Of a DNA stretch of 64,000 nt, positions 1-14,500 are shown piece after piece. The position numbers were made by a program, and so were the translations under genes. Origin of the DNA: Prosopocoilus inquinatus (lineage: Eukaryota; Arthropoda; Insecta; Coleoptera; Lucanidae); the NCBI GenBank assembly GCA_036172665.1, contig JAYKNF010000017.1, positions 124,001 through 188,000 of the forward strand. Reading direction: 5' to 3'. The notes beneath the pieces were generated by a model. The model saw nothing but the letters and a program-made list of their open reading frames with translations, made no database searches and was not told where the DNA came from. Positions within the stretch are counted from its first letter, which is position 1. Every line of letters starts with the position of its first letter.

Positions 1-147
1 CAGAAAACTTCGTATCTCACATTAGAGTTTCTGGAGTCCATCCAAACGTCAAATAACATGATAGATAAGTAAGGATCGATTAGATACAGGACAGGAACAA
101 CGCTAATGCGTGTTGTTTCGTTTAAAACTATTTCCAGCTTCAGTTGC

Positions 148-296
148 GTCCGAAAACTTCGTATCTCACTTCAGAGTTACTGGAGCTCATCCAAACGTCA
201 AATAACATGATTGATGAGTAAGGATCGATTAGATACATCACAGGAACAACGCTAATGCGTGTTGTTTCGTTTAAAACTATTTCCAGCTTCTGCTGC
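148..296 (+). repeat. Representative 149-bp monomer (phase set at GTCCG)
   Basis: This is the first complete monomer when the unit is phased at GTCCG; the next unit starts at 297. Landmarks in order are a dyad-like CGAAAACTTCG, a variable segment around GAGTTACTGGAG, CCAAACGTCAAATAACATG, GATGAGTAAGGATCGATTAG (with an ATCGAT palindrome), ACATCACAGGAACAACGC, TAATGCGTGTTGTTTCG, TTTAAAACTATTTCCAGC and TTCTGCTGC. A consensus-like monomer is 60/149 GC (40%) with 32 C, 28 G and 8 CpG. The unit length is close to the 147 bp of a nucleosome core, as for many centromeric satellites. No canonical 17-bp CENP-B box is present on either strand. Confidence 0.95.
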
Positions 297-839
297 GTCC
301 GAGAACTTCGTATCTCACATCAGAGTTACTAGAGTCCATCGAAACGTCAAATAACATGATAGATGAGTAAGGATCGATTAGATACATCACAGGAAAAACG
401 CTAATGCGTATTGTTTCGTTTAAAACTATTTCCAGCTCCTCCTGTGTCCGAAAACTTCGTATCTCACATTAGAGTTACTGGAGTCCATCCAAACGTCAAA
501 TAACATGATAGATGAGTAAGGATCGATTAGATACAGCACAGGAACAACGTTAATGCGTGTTGTTTCGTTTAAAACTATTTCCAGCTTCAGTTGCGTCCGA
601 AAACTTCGTATATTACTTCAGAGTTACTGGAGCCCATCCAAACGTCAAATAACATGATAGATGAGTAAGGATCGATTAGGTACATCACAGGAACAACGAT
701 AATGCGTGTTGTTTCGTTTAAAACTATTTCCAGCTCCTGCTGCGTCCGAAAACTTCGTATCTCACTTCAGATATTCTGGAGCACATCCAAACGTCAAATA
801 ACATGATAGACGAGTAAGGATCGATTAGATACAGCACAG

Positions 840-3260
840 GAACAACGCTAATGCGTGTTGTTTCGTTCAAAACTATTTCCAGCTTCTGCTGCGTCCGAGA
901 ACTTCGTATCTCACATCAAAGTTATTGGAGTAAATCGAAACGCCAAATAACATGATGGATGAGTAAGGATCGATTAGATACATCACAGGAACAACGCTAA
1001 TGCGTGTTGTTTCGTTCAAAACTATTTCCAGCTTCTGCTGCGTCCGAGAACTTCGTATCTCACATCAAAGTTATTGGAGTAAATCGAAACGCCAAATAAC
1101 ATGATGGATGAGTAAGGATCGATTAGATACATCACAGGACAACGCTAATGCGTGTTGTTTCGTTTAAAACTATTTCCAGCCCCTGCTGCGTCCGAAAACT
1201 TCGTATCTCACTTCAGAGTTACTGGAGCCCATCCAAACGTCAGATAACATGATAGATGAGTAAGGATCGATTAGGTACATCACAGGAACAACGCTAATGC
1301 GTGTTGTTTCGTTCAAAACTATTTCCAGCTTCTGCTGCGTCCGAAAATTTCGTGTCTCACATTAGAGTTACTGGAGTCCATCGAAACGTCAAATAACATA
1401 GTAGCTAAGTAAGGATCGATTAGATACATCACAGGAACAACGCTAATACGTGTTGTTTCGTTTAAAACTATTTCCAGCTTCTGCTGCGTCCGAAAACTTC
1501 GTATCTCACTTCAGAGTTGCTGGAGCCCATCCAAACGTCAAATAACATGATAGATGAGTAAGGATCGATTAGGTACATCACAGGAACAACGCTAATGCGT
1601 GTTGTTTCGTTCAAAACTATTTCCAGCTTCTGCTGCGTCCGAAAATTTCGTGTCTCATATTAGAGTTACTGGAGTCCATCGAAACGTCAAATAACATAGT
1701 AGCTAAGTAAGGATCGATTAGATACATCACAGGAACAACGCTAGTACGTGTTGTTTCGTTTAAAACTATTTCCAGCTTCTGATGCGTCCGAGAACTTCGT
1801 ATCTTACATCAGGGATACTGGAGTCCATCCAAACGTCAAATAACATGATAGATAAGTAAGGATCGATTAGATACAGCACAGGAACAACGCTAATACGTGT
1901 TGTTTCGTTTAAAACTATTTCCAGCCCCTGCTGCGTCCGAAAACTTCGTATCTCACTTCAGAGTTACTGGAGCCCATCCAAACGTCAAATAACATGATAG
2001 ATGAGTAAGGATCGATTAGGTACATCACAGGAACAACGCTAATGCGTGTTGTTTCGTTCAAAACTATTTCCAGCTTCTGCTGCGTCCGAGAACTTCGTAT
2101 CTCACATCAAAGTTATTGGAGTAAATCGAAACGCCAAATAACATGATGGATAAGTAAGGATCGATTAGATACATCACAGGAACAACGCTAATGCGTGTTG
2201 TTTCGTTCAAAACTATTTCCAGCTTCTGCTGCGTCCGAGAACTTCGTATCTCACATCAAAGTTATTGGAGTAAATCGAAACGCCAAATAACATGATGGAT
2301 GAGTAAGGATCGATTAGATACATCACAGGACAACGCTAATGCGTGTTGTTTCGTTTAAAACTATTTCCAGCCCCTGCTGCGTCCGAAAACTTCGTATCTC
2401 ACTTCAGAGTTACTGGAGCCCATCCAAACGTCAGATAACATGATAGATGAGTAAGGATCGATTAGGTACATCACAGGAACAACGCTAATGCGTGTTGTTT
2501 CGTTCAAAACTATTTCCAGCTTCTGCTGCGTCCGAAAATTTCGTGTCTCACATTAGAGTTACTGGAGTCCATCGAAACGTCAAATAACATAGTAGCTAAG
2601 TAAGGATCGATTAGATACATCACAGGAACAACGCTAATACGTGTTGTTTCGTTTAAAACTATTTCCAGCTTCTGCTGCGTCCGAAAACTTCGTATCTCAC
2701 TTCAGAGTTGCTGGAGCCCATCCAAACGTCAAATAACATGATAGATGAGTAAGGATCGATTAGGTACATCACAGGAACAACGCTAATGCGTGTTGTTTCG
2801 TTCAAAACTATTTCCAGCTTCTGCTGCGTCCGAACATTTCGTGTCTCATATTAGAGTTACTGGAGTCCATCGAAACGTCAAATAACATAGTAGCTAAGTA
2901 AGGATCGATTAGATACATCACAGGAACAACGCTAGTACGTGTTGTTTCGTTTAAAACTATTTCCAGCTTCTGCTGCGTCCGAGAACTTCGTATCTTACAT
3001 CAGGGATACTGGAGTCCATCCAAACGTCAAATAACATGATAGATAAGTAAGGATCGATTAGATACAGCACAGGAACAACGCTAATACGTGTTGTTTCGTT
3101 TAAAACTATTTCCAGCCCCTGCTGCGTCCGAAAACTTCGTATCTCACTTCAGAGTTACTGGAGCCCATCCAAACGTCAAATAACATGATAGATGAGTAAG
3201 GATCGATTAGGTACATCACAGGAACAACGCTAATGCGTGTTGTTTCGTTCAAAACTATTT
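840..3260 (+). repeat. Tandem pair of an 8-monomer unit (1,191 bp)
   Basis: Sequence from about 840 to 2030 recurs at about 2031 to 3260 with a shift of 1,191 bp, that is 8 x 149 minus one base. The shared 1-bp deletion CAGGACAAC is at 1135 and 2326, and the rare TGTCTCATAT is at 1651 and 2842. The copies differ at a few sites: GATGAG versus GATAAG near 956/2147, GATGCG at 1781 versus GCTGCG at 2972, and GAAAATTTC versus GAACATTTC near 1643/2834. They are therefore slightly older than the larger duplications. Homology stops near 3270. The same arrangement sits 34,820 bp downstream in block A'. Confidence 0.85.
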
Positions 3261-6200
3261 CCAGCTTCTGCTGCGTCCGAAAATTTCGTGTCTCACATTA
3301 GAGTTACTGGAGTCCATCGAAACGTCAAATAACATAGTAGCTAAGTAAGGATCGATTAGATACATCACAGGAACAACGCTAATACGTGTTGTTTCGTTTA
3401 AAACTATTTCCAGCTTCTGCTGCGTCCGAAAACTTCGTATCTCACTTCAGAGTTGCTGGAGCCCATCCAAACGTCAAATAACATGATAGATAAGTAAGGA
3501 TCGATTAGATACATCACAGGAACAACGCTAATGCGTGTTGTTTCATTTAAAACTATTTCCAGCTTCTACTGCGTCCGAGAACTTCGTATCTCACATCAGA
3601 GTTACTAGAGTCCATCGAAACGTCAAATAACATGATAGATAAGTAAGGATCGATTAGATACATCACAGGAACAACGCTAGTACGTGTTGTTTCGTTTAAA
3701 ACTATTTCCAGCTTCTGCTGCGTCCGAAAACTTCGTATCTCACTTCAGAGCTACTTGAGCCCATCCAAAAGCCAAATAACATGATAGATGAGTAAGGCTC
3801 GATTAGATACATCACAGGAACAACGCTAATGCGTGTTGTTTCATTTAAAACTATTTCCAGCGTCTGCTGCGTCCGAGAACTTCGTATCTCACATCAGGGA
3901 TACTGGAGTCCATCCAAACGTCAAATAACATGATAGATAAGTAAGGATCGATTAGATACATCACAGGAACAACGCTAATGCGTGTTGTTTCGTTTAAAAC
4001 TATTTCCAGCTTCTGCTGCGTCCGAGAACTTCGTATCTCACATCAAAGTTATTGGAGTCCATCGAAACGCCAAATAACCTGATGGATGAGTAAGGATCGA
4101 TTAGATACATCACAGGAACAACGCTAATGCGTGTTGTTTCGTTCAAAACTATTTCCAGCTTCTGCTGCATCCGAGAACTTCGTATCTCACATCAAAGTTA
4201 TTGGAGTAAATCGAAACGTCAAATAACATAGTAGCTAAGTAAGGATCGATTAGTTACATCACAGGAACAACGCTAATACGTGTTGTTTCGTTTAAAACTA
4301 TTTCCAGCTTCAGTTGCGTCCGAAAACTTCGTATATTACTTCAGAGTTACTGGAGCCCATCCAAACGTCAAATAACATGATAGATGAGTAAGGATCGATT
4401 AGATACATCACAGGAACAACGATAATGCGTGTTGTTTCGTTTAAAACTATTTCCAGCTCCTGCTGCGTCCGAAAACTTCGTATCTCACTTCAGATATTCT
4501 GGAGCACATCCAAACGTCAGATAACATGATAGATGAGTAAGGATCGATTAGGTACATCACAGGAACAACGCTAATGCGTGTTGTTTCGTTCAAAACTATT
4601 TCCAGCTTCTGCTGCGTCCGAAAATTTCGTGTCTCACATTAGAGTTACTGGAGTCCATCGAAACGTCAAATAACATAGTAGCTAAGTAAGGATCGATTAG
4701 ATACATCACAGGAACAACGCTAATGCGTGTTGTTTCGTTCAAAACTATTTCCAGCTTCTGCTGCGTCCGAGAACTTCGTATCTCACATCAAAGTTATTGG
4801 AGTAAATCGAAACGCCAAATAACATGATGGATGAGTAAGGATCGATTAGATACATCACAGGAACAACGTTAATGCGTGTTGTTTCGTTTAAAACTATTTC
4901 CAGCTTCTGCTGCGTCCGAGAACTTCGTATCTCACATCAGGGATACTGGAGTCCATCCAAACGTCAAATAACATGATAGATAAGTAAGGATCGATTAGAT
5001 ACAGCACAGGAACAACGCTAATACGTGTTGTTTCGTTTAAAACTATTTCCAGCTCCTGCTGCGTCCGAAAACTTCGTATCTCACTTCAGAGTTACTGGAG
5101 CCCATCCAAACGTCAAATAACATGATAGATGAGTAAGGATCGATTAGGTACATCACAGGAACAACGCTAATGCGTGTTGTTTCGTTCAAAACTATTTCCA
5201 GCTTCTGCTGCGTCCGAAAATTTCGTGTCTCACATTAGAGTTACTGGAGTCCATCGAAACGTCAAATAACATGATAGATAAGTAAGGATCGATTAGATAC
5301 ATCACAGGAACAACGCTAGTACGTGTTGTTTCGTTTAAAACTATTTCCAGCTTCTGCTGCGTCCGAAAACTTCGTATCTCACTTCAGAGTTACTGGAGCC
5401 CATCCAAACGTCAGATAACATGATAGATGAGTAAGGATCGATTAGGTACATCACAGGAACAACGCTAATGCGTGTTGTTTCGTTCAAAACTATTTCCAGC
5501 TTCTGCTGCGTCCGAAAATTTCGTGTCTAACATTAGAGTTACTGGAGTCCATCGAAACGTCAAATAACATAGTAGCTAAGTAAGGATCGATTAGATACAT
5601 CACAGGAACAACGCTAATGCGTGTTGTTTCATTTAAAACTATTTCCAGCTTCTGCTGCGTCCGAGAACTTCGTATCTCACATCAGGGATACTGGAGTCCA
5701 TCCAAACGTCAAATAACATGATAGACAAGTAAGGATTGATTAGATACAGCACAGGAACAACGCTAATGCGTGTTGTTTCGTTCAAAACTATTTCCAGCTC
5801 CTCCTGTGTCCGAAAACTTCGTTTCTCACATTAGAGTTACTGGAGTCCATCCAAACGTCAAATAACATGATAGATAATTAAGGATCGATTAGATACATCA
5901 CAGGAACAACGCTAATGCGTGTTGTTTCGTTTAAAACTATTTCCAGCTTCTGCTGCGTCCGAGAACTTCGTATCTCACATCAAAGTTATTGGAGTCCATC
6001 GAAACGCCAAATAACCTGATGGATGAGTAAGGATCGATTAGATACATCACAGGAACAACGCTAATGCGTGTTGTTTCGTTCAAAACTATTTCCAGCTTCT
6101 GCTGCATCCGAGAACTTCGTATCTCACATCAAAGTTATTGGAGTAAATCGAAACGCCAAATAACATGATGGATGAGTAAGGATCGATTAGATACATCACA

Positions 6201-8574
6201 GGAACAACGCTAATGCGTGTTGTTTCGTTCAAAACTATTTCCAGCTTCTGCTGCATCCGAGAACTTCGTATCTCACATCAAAGTTATTGGAGTAAATCGA
6301 AACGCCAAATAACATGATGGATGAGTAAGGATCGATTAGATACATCACAGGACAACGCTAATGCGTGTTGTTTCGTTTAAAACTATTTCCAGCTTCTGCT
6401 GCGTCCGAGAACTTCGTATCTCACATCAAAGTTATTGGAGTCCATCGAAACGCCAAATAACCTGATGGATGAGTAAGGATCGATTAGATACATCACAGGA
6501 ACAACGCTAATGCGTGTTGTTTCGTTTAAAACTATTTCCAGCTTCTGCTGCGTCCGAAAATTTCGTGTCTCACATTAGAGTTACTGGAGTCCATCGAAAC
6601 GTCAAATAACATAGTAGCTAAGTAAGGATCGATTAGATACATCACAGGAACAACGCTAATACGTGTTGTTTCGTTTAAAACTATTTCCAGCTTCTGCTGC
6701 GTCCGAAAACTTCGTATCTCACTTCAGAGTTGCTGGAGCCCATCCAAACGTCAAATAACATGATAGATGAGTAAGGATCGATTAGGTACATCACAGGAAC
6801 AACGCTAATGCGTGTTGTTTCGTTCAAAACTATTTCCAGCTTCTGCTGCGTCCGAAAATTTCGTGTCTCACATTAGAGTTACTGGAGTCCATCGAAACGT
6901 CAAATAACATAGTAGCTAAGTAAGGATCGATTAGATACATCACAGGAACAACGCTAATACGTGTTGTTTCGTTTAAAACTATTTCCAGCTCCTGCTGCGT
7001 CCGAAAACTTCGTATCTCACTTCAGAGTTTCTGGAGCCCATCCAAACGTCAGATAACATGATAGACGAGTAAGGATCGATTAGATACATCACAGGAACAA
7101 CGCTAATGCGTGTTGTTTCGTTTAAAACTATTTCCAGCTTCTGCTGCGTCCGAGAACTTCGTATCTCACATCAGGGATACTGGAGTCCATCCAAACGTCA
7201 AATAACATGATAGATAAGTAAGGATCGATTATATACAGCACAGGAACAACGCTAATACGTGTTGTTTCGTTCAAAACTATTTCCAGCTTCTGCTGCGTCC
7301 GAAAACTTTGTATCTCACATCAGAGTTACTGGAGTCCATCCAAACTTCAAATAACATGATAGATGAGTAAGGATCGATTAGATACATCACAGGAACAACG
7401 CTAATGCGTGTTGTTTCGTTTAAAACTATTTCCAGCTTCTGCTGCGTCCGAGAACTTCGTATCTCACATCAAAGTTATTGGAGTCCATCGAAACGCCAAA
7501 TAACCTGATGGATGAGTAAGGATCGATTAGATACATCACAGGAACAACGCTAATGCGTGTTGTTTCGTTTAAAACTATTTCCAGCTTCTGCTGCGTCCGA
7601 GAACTTCGTATCTCACATCAGGGATACTGGAGTCCATCCAAACGTCAAATAACATGATAGATAAGTAAGGATCGATTATATACAGCACAGGAACAACGCT
7701 AATACGTGTTGTTTCGTTCAAAACTATTTCCAGCTTCTGCTGCGTCCGAAAACTTTGTATCTCACATCAGAGTTACTGGAGTCCATCCAAACTTCAAATA
7801 ACATGATAGATGAGTAAGGATCGATTAGATACATCACAGGAACAACGCTAATGCGTGTTGTTTCGTTTAAAACTATTTCCAGCTTCTGCTGCGTCCGAGA
7901 ACTTCGTATCTCACATCAAAGTTATTGGAGTCCATCGAAACGCCAAATAACCTGATGGATGAGTAAGGATCGATTAGATACATCACAGGAATAACGCTAA
8001 TGCCTGTTGTTTCGTTTAAAACTATTTCCAGCTTCTGCTGCGTCCGAAAATTTCGTGTCTCACATTAGAGTTACTGGAGTCCATCGAAACGTCAAATAAC
8101 ATGATAGATGAGTAAGGATCGATTAGATACATCACAGGAACAACGCTAATGCGTATTGTTTCGTTTAAAACTATTTCCAGCTCCTCCTGTGTCAGAAAAC
8201 TTCGTATCTCACATTAGAGTTTCTGGAGTCCATCCAAACGTCAAATAACATGATAGATAAGTAAGGATCGATTAGATACAGGACAGGAACAACGCTAATG
8301 CGTGTTGTTTCGTTTAAAACTATTTCCAGCTTCAGTTGCGTCCGAAAACTTCGTATCTCACTTCAGAGTTACTGGAGCTCATCCAAACGTCAAATAACAT
8401 GATAGATGAGTAAGGATCGATTAGATACATCACAGGAACAACGCTAATGCGTGTTGTTTCGTTTAAAACTATTTCCAGCTTCTGCTGCGTCCGAGAACTT
8501 CGTATCTCACATCAAAGTTATTGGAGTCCATCGAAACGCCAAATAACCTGATGGATGAGTAAGGATCGATTAGA
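1276..8574 (+). repeat. 49-monomer higher-order repeat, copy 1 (7,299 bp)
   Basis: From about 1276 the sequence matches that 7,299 bp further on. Checks are CCGAAAATTT at 1341 and 8640, and the rare GATGCGTCC at 1781 and 9080. The unit is 49 monomers: 49 x 149 is 7,301, less the two 1-bp deletions at 2326 and 6348. Homology fails upstream at the G of TTAGGTAC near 1273, which is TTAGATAC in the second copy. Inside lie most of the 8-mer pair and, at its 3' end, two copies of the 447-bp trimer. I saw no difference between the two units in the stretches compared. The unit start is arbitrary within a cyclic repeat. Confidence 0.9.
7101..7994 (+). repeat. Two copies of a 3-monomer (447-bp) unit inside the 49-mer
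   Basis: Three successive monomer classes recur as a set: one with GGGATACTGG and TTATATACAGC, one with AACTTTGTATC and CAAACTTCAAAT, and one with CAAAGTTATTGG and ACCTGATGGATG. The marker TTATATACAG is at 7229 and 7676, 447 bp apart. The same pair appears in the second 49-mer (14528 and 14975), at the left edge of block A' (33857 and 34304), in both A' 49-mers and repeatedly in block C. It therefore looks like a favoured amplification module. Confidence 0.85.
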
Positions 8575-11500
8575 TACATCACAGGAACAACGCTAATGCG
8601 TGTTGTTTCGTTCAAAACTATTTCCAGCTTCTGCTGCGTCCGAAAATTTCGTGTCTCACATTAGAGTTACTGGAGTCCATCGAAACGTCAAATAACATAG
8701 TAGCTAAGTAAGGATCGATTAGATACATCACAGGAACAACGCTAATACGTGTTGTTTCGTTTAAAACTATTTCCAGCTTCTGCTGCGTCCGAAAACTTCG
8801 TATCTCACTTCAGAGTTGCTGGAGCCCATCCAAACGTCAAATAACATGATAGATGAGTAAGGATCGATTAGGTACATCACAGGAACAACGCTAATGCGTG
8901 TTGTTTCGTTCAAAACTATTTCCAGCTTCTGCTGCGTCCGAAAATTTCGTGTCTCATATTAGAGTTACTGGAGTCCATCGAAACGTCAAATAACATAGTA
9001 GCTAAGTAAGGATCGATTAGATACATCACAGGAACAACGCTAGTACGTGTTGTTTCGTTTAAAACTATTTCCAGCTTCTGATGCGTCCGAGAACTTCGTA
9101 TCTTACATCAGGGATACTGGAGTCCATCCAAACGTCAAATAACATGATAGATAAGTAAGGATCGATTAGATACAGCACAGGAACAACGCTAATACGTGTT
9201 GTTTCGTTTAAAACTATTTCCAGCCCCTGCTGCGTCCGAAAACTTCGTATCTCACTTCAGAGTTACTGGAGCCCATCCAAACGTCAAATAACATGATAGA
9301 TGAGTAAGGATCGATTAGGTACATCACAGGAACAACGCTAATGCGTGTTGTTTCGTTCAAAACTATTTCCAGCTTCTGCTGCGTCCGAGAACTTCGTATC
9401 TCACATCAAAGTTATTGGAGTAAATCGAAACGCCAAATAACATGATGGATAAGTAAGGATCGATTAGATACATCACAGGAACAACGCTAATGCGTGTTGT
9501 TTCGTTCAAAACTATTTCCAGCTTCTGCTGCGTCCGAGAACTTCGTATCTCACATCAAAGTTATTGGAGTAAATCGAAACGCCAAATAACATGATGGATG
9601 AGTAAGGATCGATTAGATACATCACAGGACAACGCTAATGCGTGTTGTTTCGTTTAAAACTATTTCCAGCCCCTGCTGCGTCCGAAAACTTCGTATCTCA
9701 CTTCAGAGTTACTGGAGCCCATCCAAACGTCAGATAACATGATAGATGAGTAAGGATCGATTAGGTACATCACAGGAACAACGCTAATGCGTGTTGTTTC
9801 GTTCAAAACTATTTCCAGCTTCTGCTGCGTCCGAAAATTTCGTGTCTCACATTAGAGTTACTGGAGTCCATCGAAACGTCAAATAACATAGTAGCTAAGT
9901 AAGGATCGATTAGATACATCACAGGAACAACGCTAATACGTGTTGTTTCGTTTAAAACTATTTCCAGCTTCTGCTGCGTCCGAAAACTTCGTATCTCACT
10001 TCAGAGTTGCTGGAGCCCATCCAAACGTCAAATAACATGATAGATGAGTAAGGATCGATTAGGTACATCACAGGAACAACGCTAATGCGTGTTGTTTCGT
10101 TCAAAACTATTTCCAGCTTCTGCTGCGTCCGAACATTTCGTGTCTCATATTAGAGTTACTGGAGTCCATCGAAACGTCAAATAACATAGTAGCTAAGTAA
10201 GGATCGATTAGATACATCACAGGAACAACGCTAGTACGTGTTGTTTCGTTTAAAACTATTTCCAGCTTCTGCTGCGTCCGAGAACTTCGTATCTTACATC
10301 AGGGATACTGGAGTCCATCCAAACGTCAAATAACATGATAGATAAGTAAGGATCGATTAGATACAGCACAGGAACAACGCTAATACGTGTTGTTTCGTTT
10401 AAAACTATTTCCAGCCCCTGCTGCGTCCGAAAACTTCGTATCTCACTTCAGAGTTACTGGAGCCCATCCAAACGTCAAATAACATGATAGATGAGTAAGG
10501 ATCGATTAGGTACATCACAGGAACAACGCTAATGCGTGTTGTTTCGTTCAAAACTATTTCCAGCTTCTGCTGCGTCCGAAAATTTCGTGTCTCACATTAG
10601 AGTTACTGGAGTCCATCGAAACGTCAAATAACATAGTAGCTAAGTAAGGATCGATTAGATACATCACAGGAACAACGCTAATACGTGTTGTTTCGTTTAA
10701 AACTATTTCCAGCTTCTGCTGCGTCCGAAAACTTCGTATCTCACTTCAGAGTTGCTGGAGCCCATCCAAACGTCAAATAACATGATAGATAAGTAAGGAT
10801 CGATTAGATACATCACAGGAACAACGCTAATGCGTGTTGTTTCATTTAAAACTATTTCCAGCTTCTACTGCGTCCGAGAACTTCGTATCTCACATCAGAG
10901 TTACTAGAGTCCATCGAAACGTCAAATAACATGATAGATAAGTAAGGATCGATTAGATACATCACAGGAACAACGCTAGTACGTGTTGTTTCGTTTAAAA
11001 CTATTTCCAGCTTCTGCTGCGTCCGAAAACTTCGTATCTCACTTCAGAGCTACTTGAGCCCATCCAAAAGCCAAATAACATGATAGATGAGTAAGGCTCG
11101 ATTAGATACATCACAGGAACAACGCTAATGCGTGTTGTTTCATTTAAAACTATTTCCAGCGTCTGCTGCGTCCGAGAACTTCGTATCTCACATCAGGGAT
11201 ACTGGAGTCCATCCAAACGTCAAATAACATGATAGATAAGTAAGGATCGATTAGATACATCACAGGAACAACGCTAATGCGTGTTGTTTCGTTTAAAACT
11301 ATTTCCAGCTTCTGCTGCGTCCGAGAACTTCGTATCTCACATCAAAGTTATTGGAGTCCATCGAAACGCCAAATAACCTGATGGATGAGTAAGGATCGAT
11401 TAGATACATCACAGGAACAACGCTAATGCGTGTTGTTTCGTTCAAAACTATTTCCAGCTTCTGCTGCATCCGAGAACTTCGTATCTCACATCAAAGTTAT

Positions 11501-14500
11501 TGGAGTAAATCGAAACGTCAAATAACATAGTAGCTAAGTAAGGATCGATTAGTTACATCACAGGAACAACGCTAATACGTGTTGTTTCGTTTAAAACTAT
11601 TTCCAGCTTCAGTTGCGTCCGAAAACTTCGTATATTACTTCAGAGTTACTGGAGCCCATCCAAACGTCAAATAACATGATAGATGAGTAAGGATCGATTA
11701 GATACATCACAGGAACAACGATAATGCGTGTTGTTTCGTTTAAAACTATTTCCAGCTCCTGCTGCGTCCGAAAACTTCGTATCTCACTTCAGATATTCTG
11801 GAGCACATCCAAACGTCAGATAACATGATAGATGAGTAAGGATCGATTAGGTACATCACAGGAACAACGCTAATGCGTGTTGTTTCGTTCAAAACTATTT
11901 CCAGCTTCTGCTGCGTCCGAAAATTTCGTGTCTCACATTAGAGTTACTGGAGTCCATCGAAACGTCAAATAACATAGTAGCTAAGTAAGGATCGATTAGA
12001 TACATCACAGGAACAACGCTAATGCGTGTTGTTTCGTTCAAAACTATTTCCAGCTTCTGCTGCGTCCGAGAACTTCGTATCTCACATCAAAGTTATTGGA
12101 GTAAATCGAAACGCCAAATAACATGATGGATGAGTAAGGATCGATTAGATACATCACAGGAACAACGCTAATGCGTGTTGTTTCGTTTAAAACTATTTCC
12201 AGCTTCTGCTGCGTCCGAGAACTTCGTATCTCACATCAGGGATACTGGAGTCCATCCAAACGTCAAATAACATGATAGATAAGTAAGGATCGATTAGATA
12301 CAGCACAGGAACAACGCTAATACGTGTTGTTTCGTTTAAAACTATTTCCAGCTCCTGCTGCGTCCGAAAACTTCGTATCTCACTTCAGAGTTACTGGAGC
12401 CCATCCAAACGTCAAATAACATGATAGATGAGTAAGGATCGATTAGGTACATCACAGGAACAACGCTAATGCGTGTTGTTTCGTTCAAAACTATTTCCAG
12501 CTTCTGCTGCGTCCGAAAATTTCGTGTCTCACATTAGAGTTACTGGAGTCCATCGAAACGTCAAATAACATGATAGATAAGTAAGGATCGATTAGATACA
12601 TCACAGGAACAACGCTAGTACGTGTTGTTTCGTTTAAAACTATTTCCAGCTTCTGCTGCGTCCGAAAACTTCGTATCTCACTTCAGAGTTACTGGAGCCC
12701 ATCCAAACGTCAGATAACATGATAGATGAGTAAGGATCGATTAGGTACATCACAGGAACAACGCTAATGCGTGTTGTTTCGTTCAAAACTATTTCCAGCT
12801 TCTGCTGCGTCCGAAAATTTCGTGTCTAACATTAGAGTTACTGGAGTCCATCGAAACGTCAAATAACATAGTAGCTAAGTAAGGATCGATTAGATACATC
12901 ACAGGAACAACGCTAATGCGTGTTGTTTCATTTAAAACTATTTCCAGCTTCTGCTGCGTCCGAGAACTTCGTATCTCACATCAGGGATACTGGAGTCCAT
13001 CCAAACGTCAAATAACATGATAGACAAGTAAGGATTGATTAGATACAGCACAGGAACAACGCTAATGCGTGTTGTTTCGTTCAAAACTATTTCCAGCTCC
13101 TCCTGTGTCCGAAAACTTCGTTTCTCACATTAGAGTTACTGGAGTCCATCCAAACGTCAAATAACATGATAGATAATTAAGGATCGATTAGATACATCAC
13201 AGGAACAACGCTAATGCGTGTTGTTTCGTTTAAAACTATTTCCAGCTTCTGCTGCGTCCGAGAACTTCGTATCTCACATCAAAGTTATTGGAGTCCATCG
13301 AAACGCCAAATAACCTGATGGATGAGTAAGGATCGATTAGATACATCACAGGAACAACGCTAATGCGTGTTGTTTCGTTCAAAACTATTTCCAGCTTCTG
13401 CTGCATCCGAGAACTTCGTATCTCACATCAAAGTTATTGGAGTAAATCGAAACGCCAAATAACATGATGGATGAGTAAGGATCGATTAGATACATCACAG
13501 GAACAACGCTAATGCGTGTTGTTTCGTTCAAAACTATTTCCAGCTTCTGCTGCATCCGAGAACTTCGTATCTCACATCAAAGTTATTGGAGTAAATCGAA
13601 ACGCCAAATAACATGATGGATGAGTAAGGATCGATTAGATACATCACAGGACAACGCTAATGCGTGTTGTTTCGTTTAAAACTATTTCCAGCTTCTGCTG
13701 CGTCCGAGAACTTCGTATCTCACATCAAAGTTATTGGAGTCCATCGAAACGCCAAATAACCTGATGGATGAGTAAGGATCGATTAGATACATCACAGGAA
13801 CAACGCTAATGCGTGTTGTTTCGTTTAAAACTATTTCCAGCTTCTGCTGCGTCCGAAAATTTCGTGTCTCACATTAGAGTTACTGGAGTCCATCGAAACG
13901 TCAAATAACATAGTAGCTAAGTAAGGATCGATTAGATACATCACAGGAACAACGCTAATACGTGTTGTTTCGTTTAAAACTATTTCCAGCTTCTGCTGCG
14001 TCCGAAAACTTCGTATCTCACTTCAGAGTTGCTGGAGCCCATCCAAACGTCAAATAACATGATAGATGAGTAAGGATCGATTAGGTACATCACAGGAACA
14101 ACGCTAATGCGTGTTGTTTCGTTCAAAACTATTTCCAGCTTCTGCTGCGTCCGAAAATTTCGTGTCTCACATTAGAGTTACTGGAGTCCATCGAAACGTC
14201 AAATAACATAGTAGCTAAGTAAGGATCGATTAGATACATCACAGGAACAACGCTAATACGTGTTGTTTCGTTTAAAACTATTTCCAGCTCCTGCTGCGTC
14301 CGAAAACTTCGTATCTCACTTCAGAGTTTCTGGAGCCCATCCAAACGTCAGATAACATGATAGACGAGTAAGGATCGATTAGATACATCACAGGAACAAC
14401 GCTAATGCGTGTTGTTTCGTTTAAAACTATTTCCAGCTTCTGCTGCGTCCGAGAACTTCGTATCTCACATCAGGGATACTGGAGTCCATCCAAACGTCAA

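Noticed and set aside
73..81. GGATCGATT and TGAGTAAGG as transcription-factor or restriction-modification control sites
   Set aside because: They recur in nearly every monomer simply because the monomer is repeated. Short motif matches alone do not support a regulatory role.
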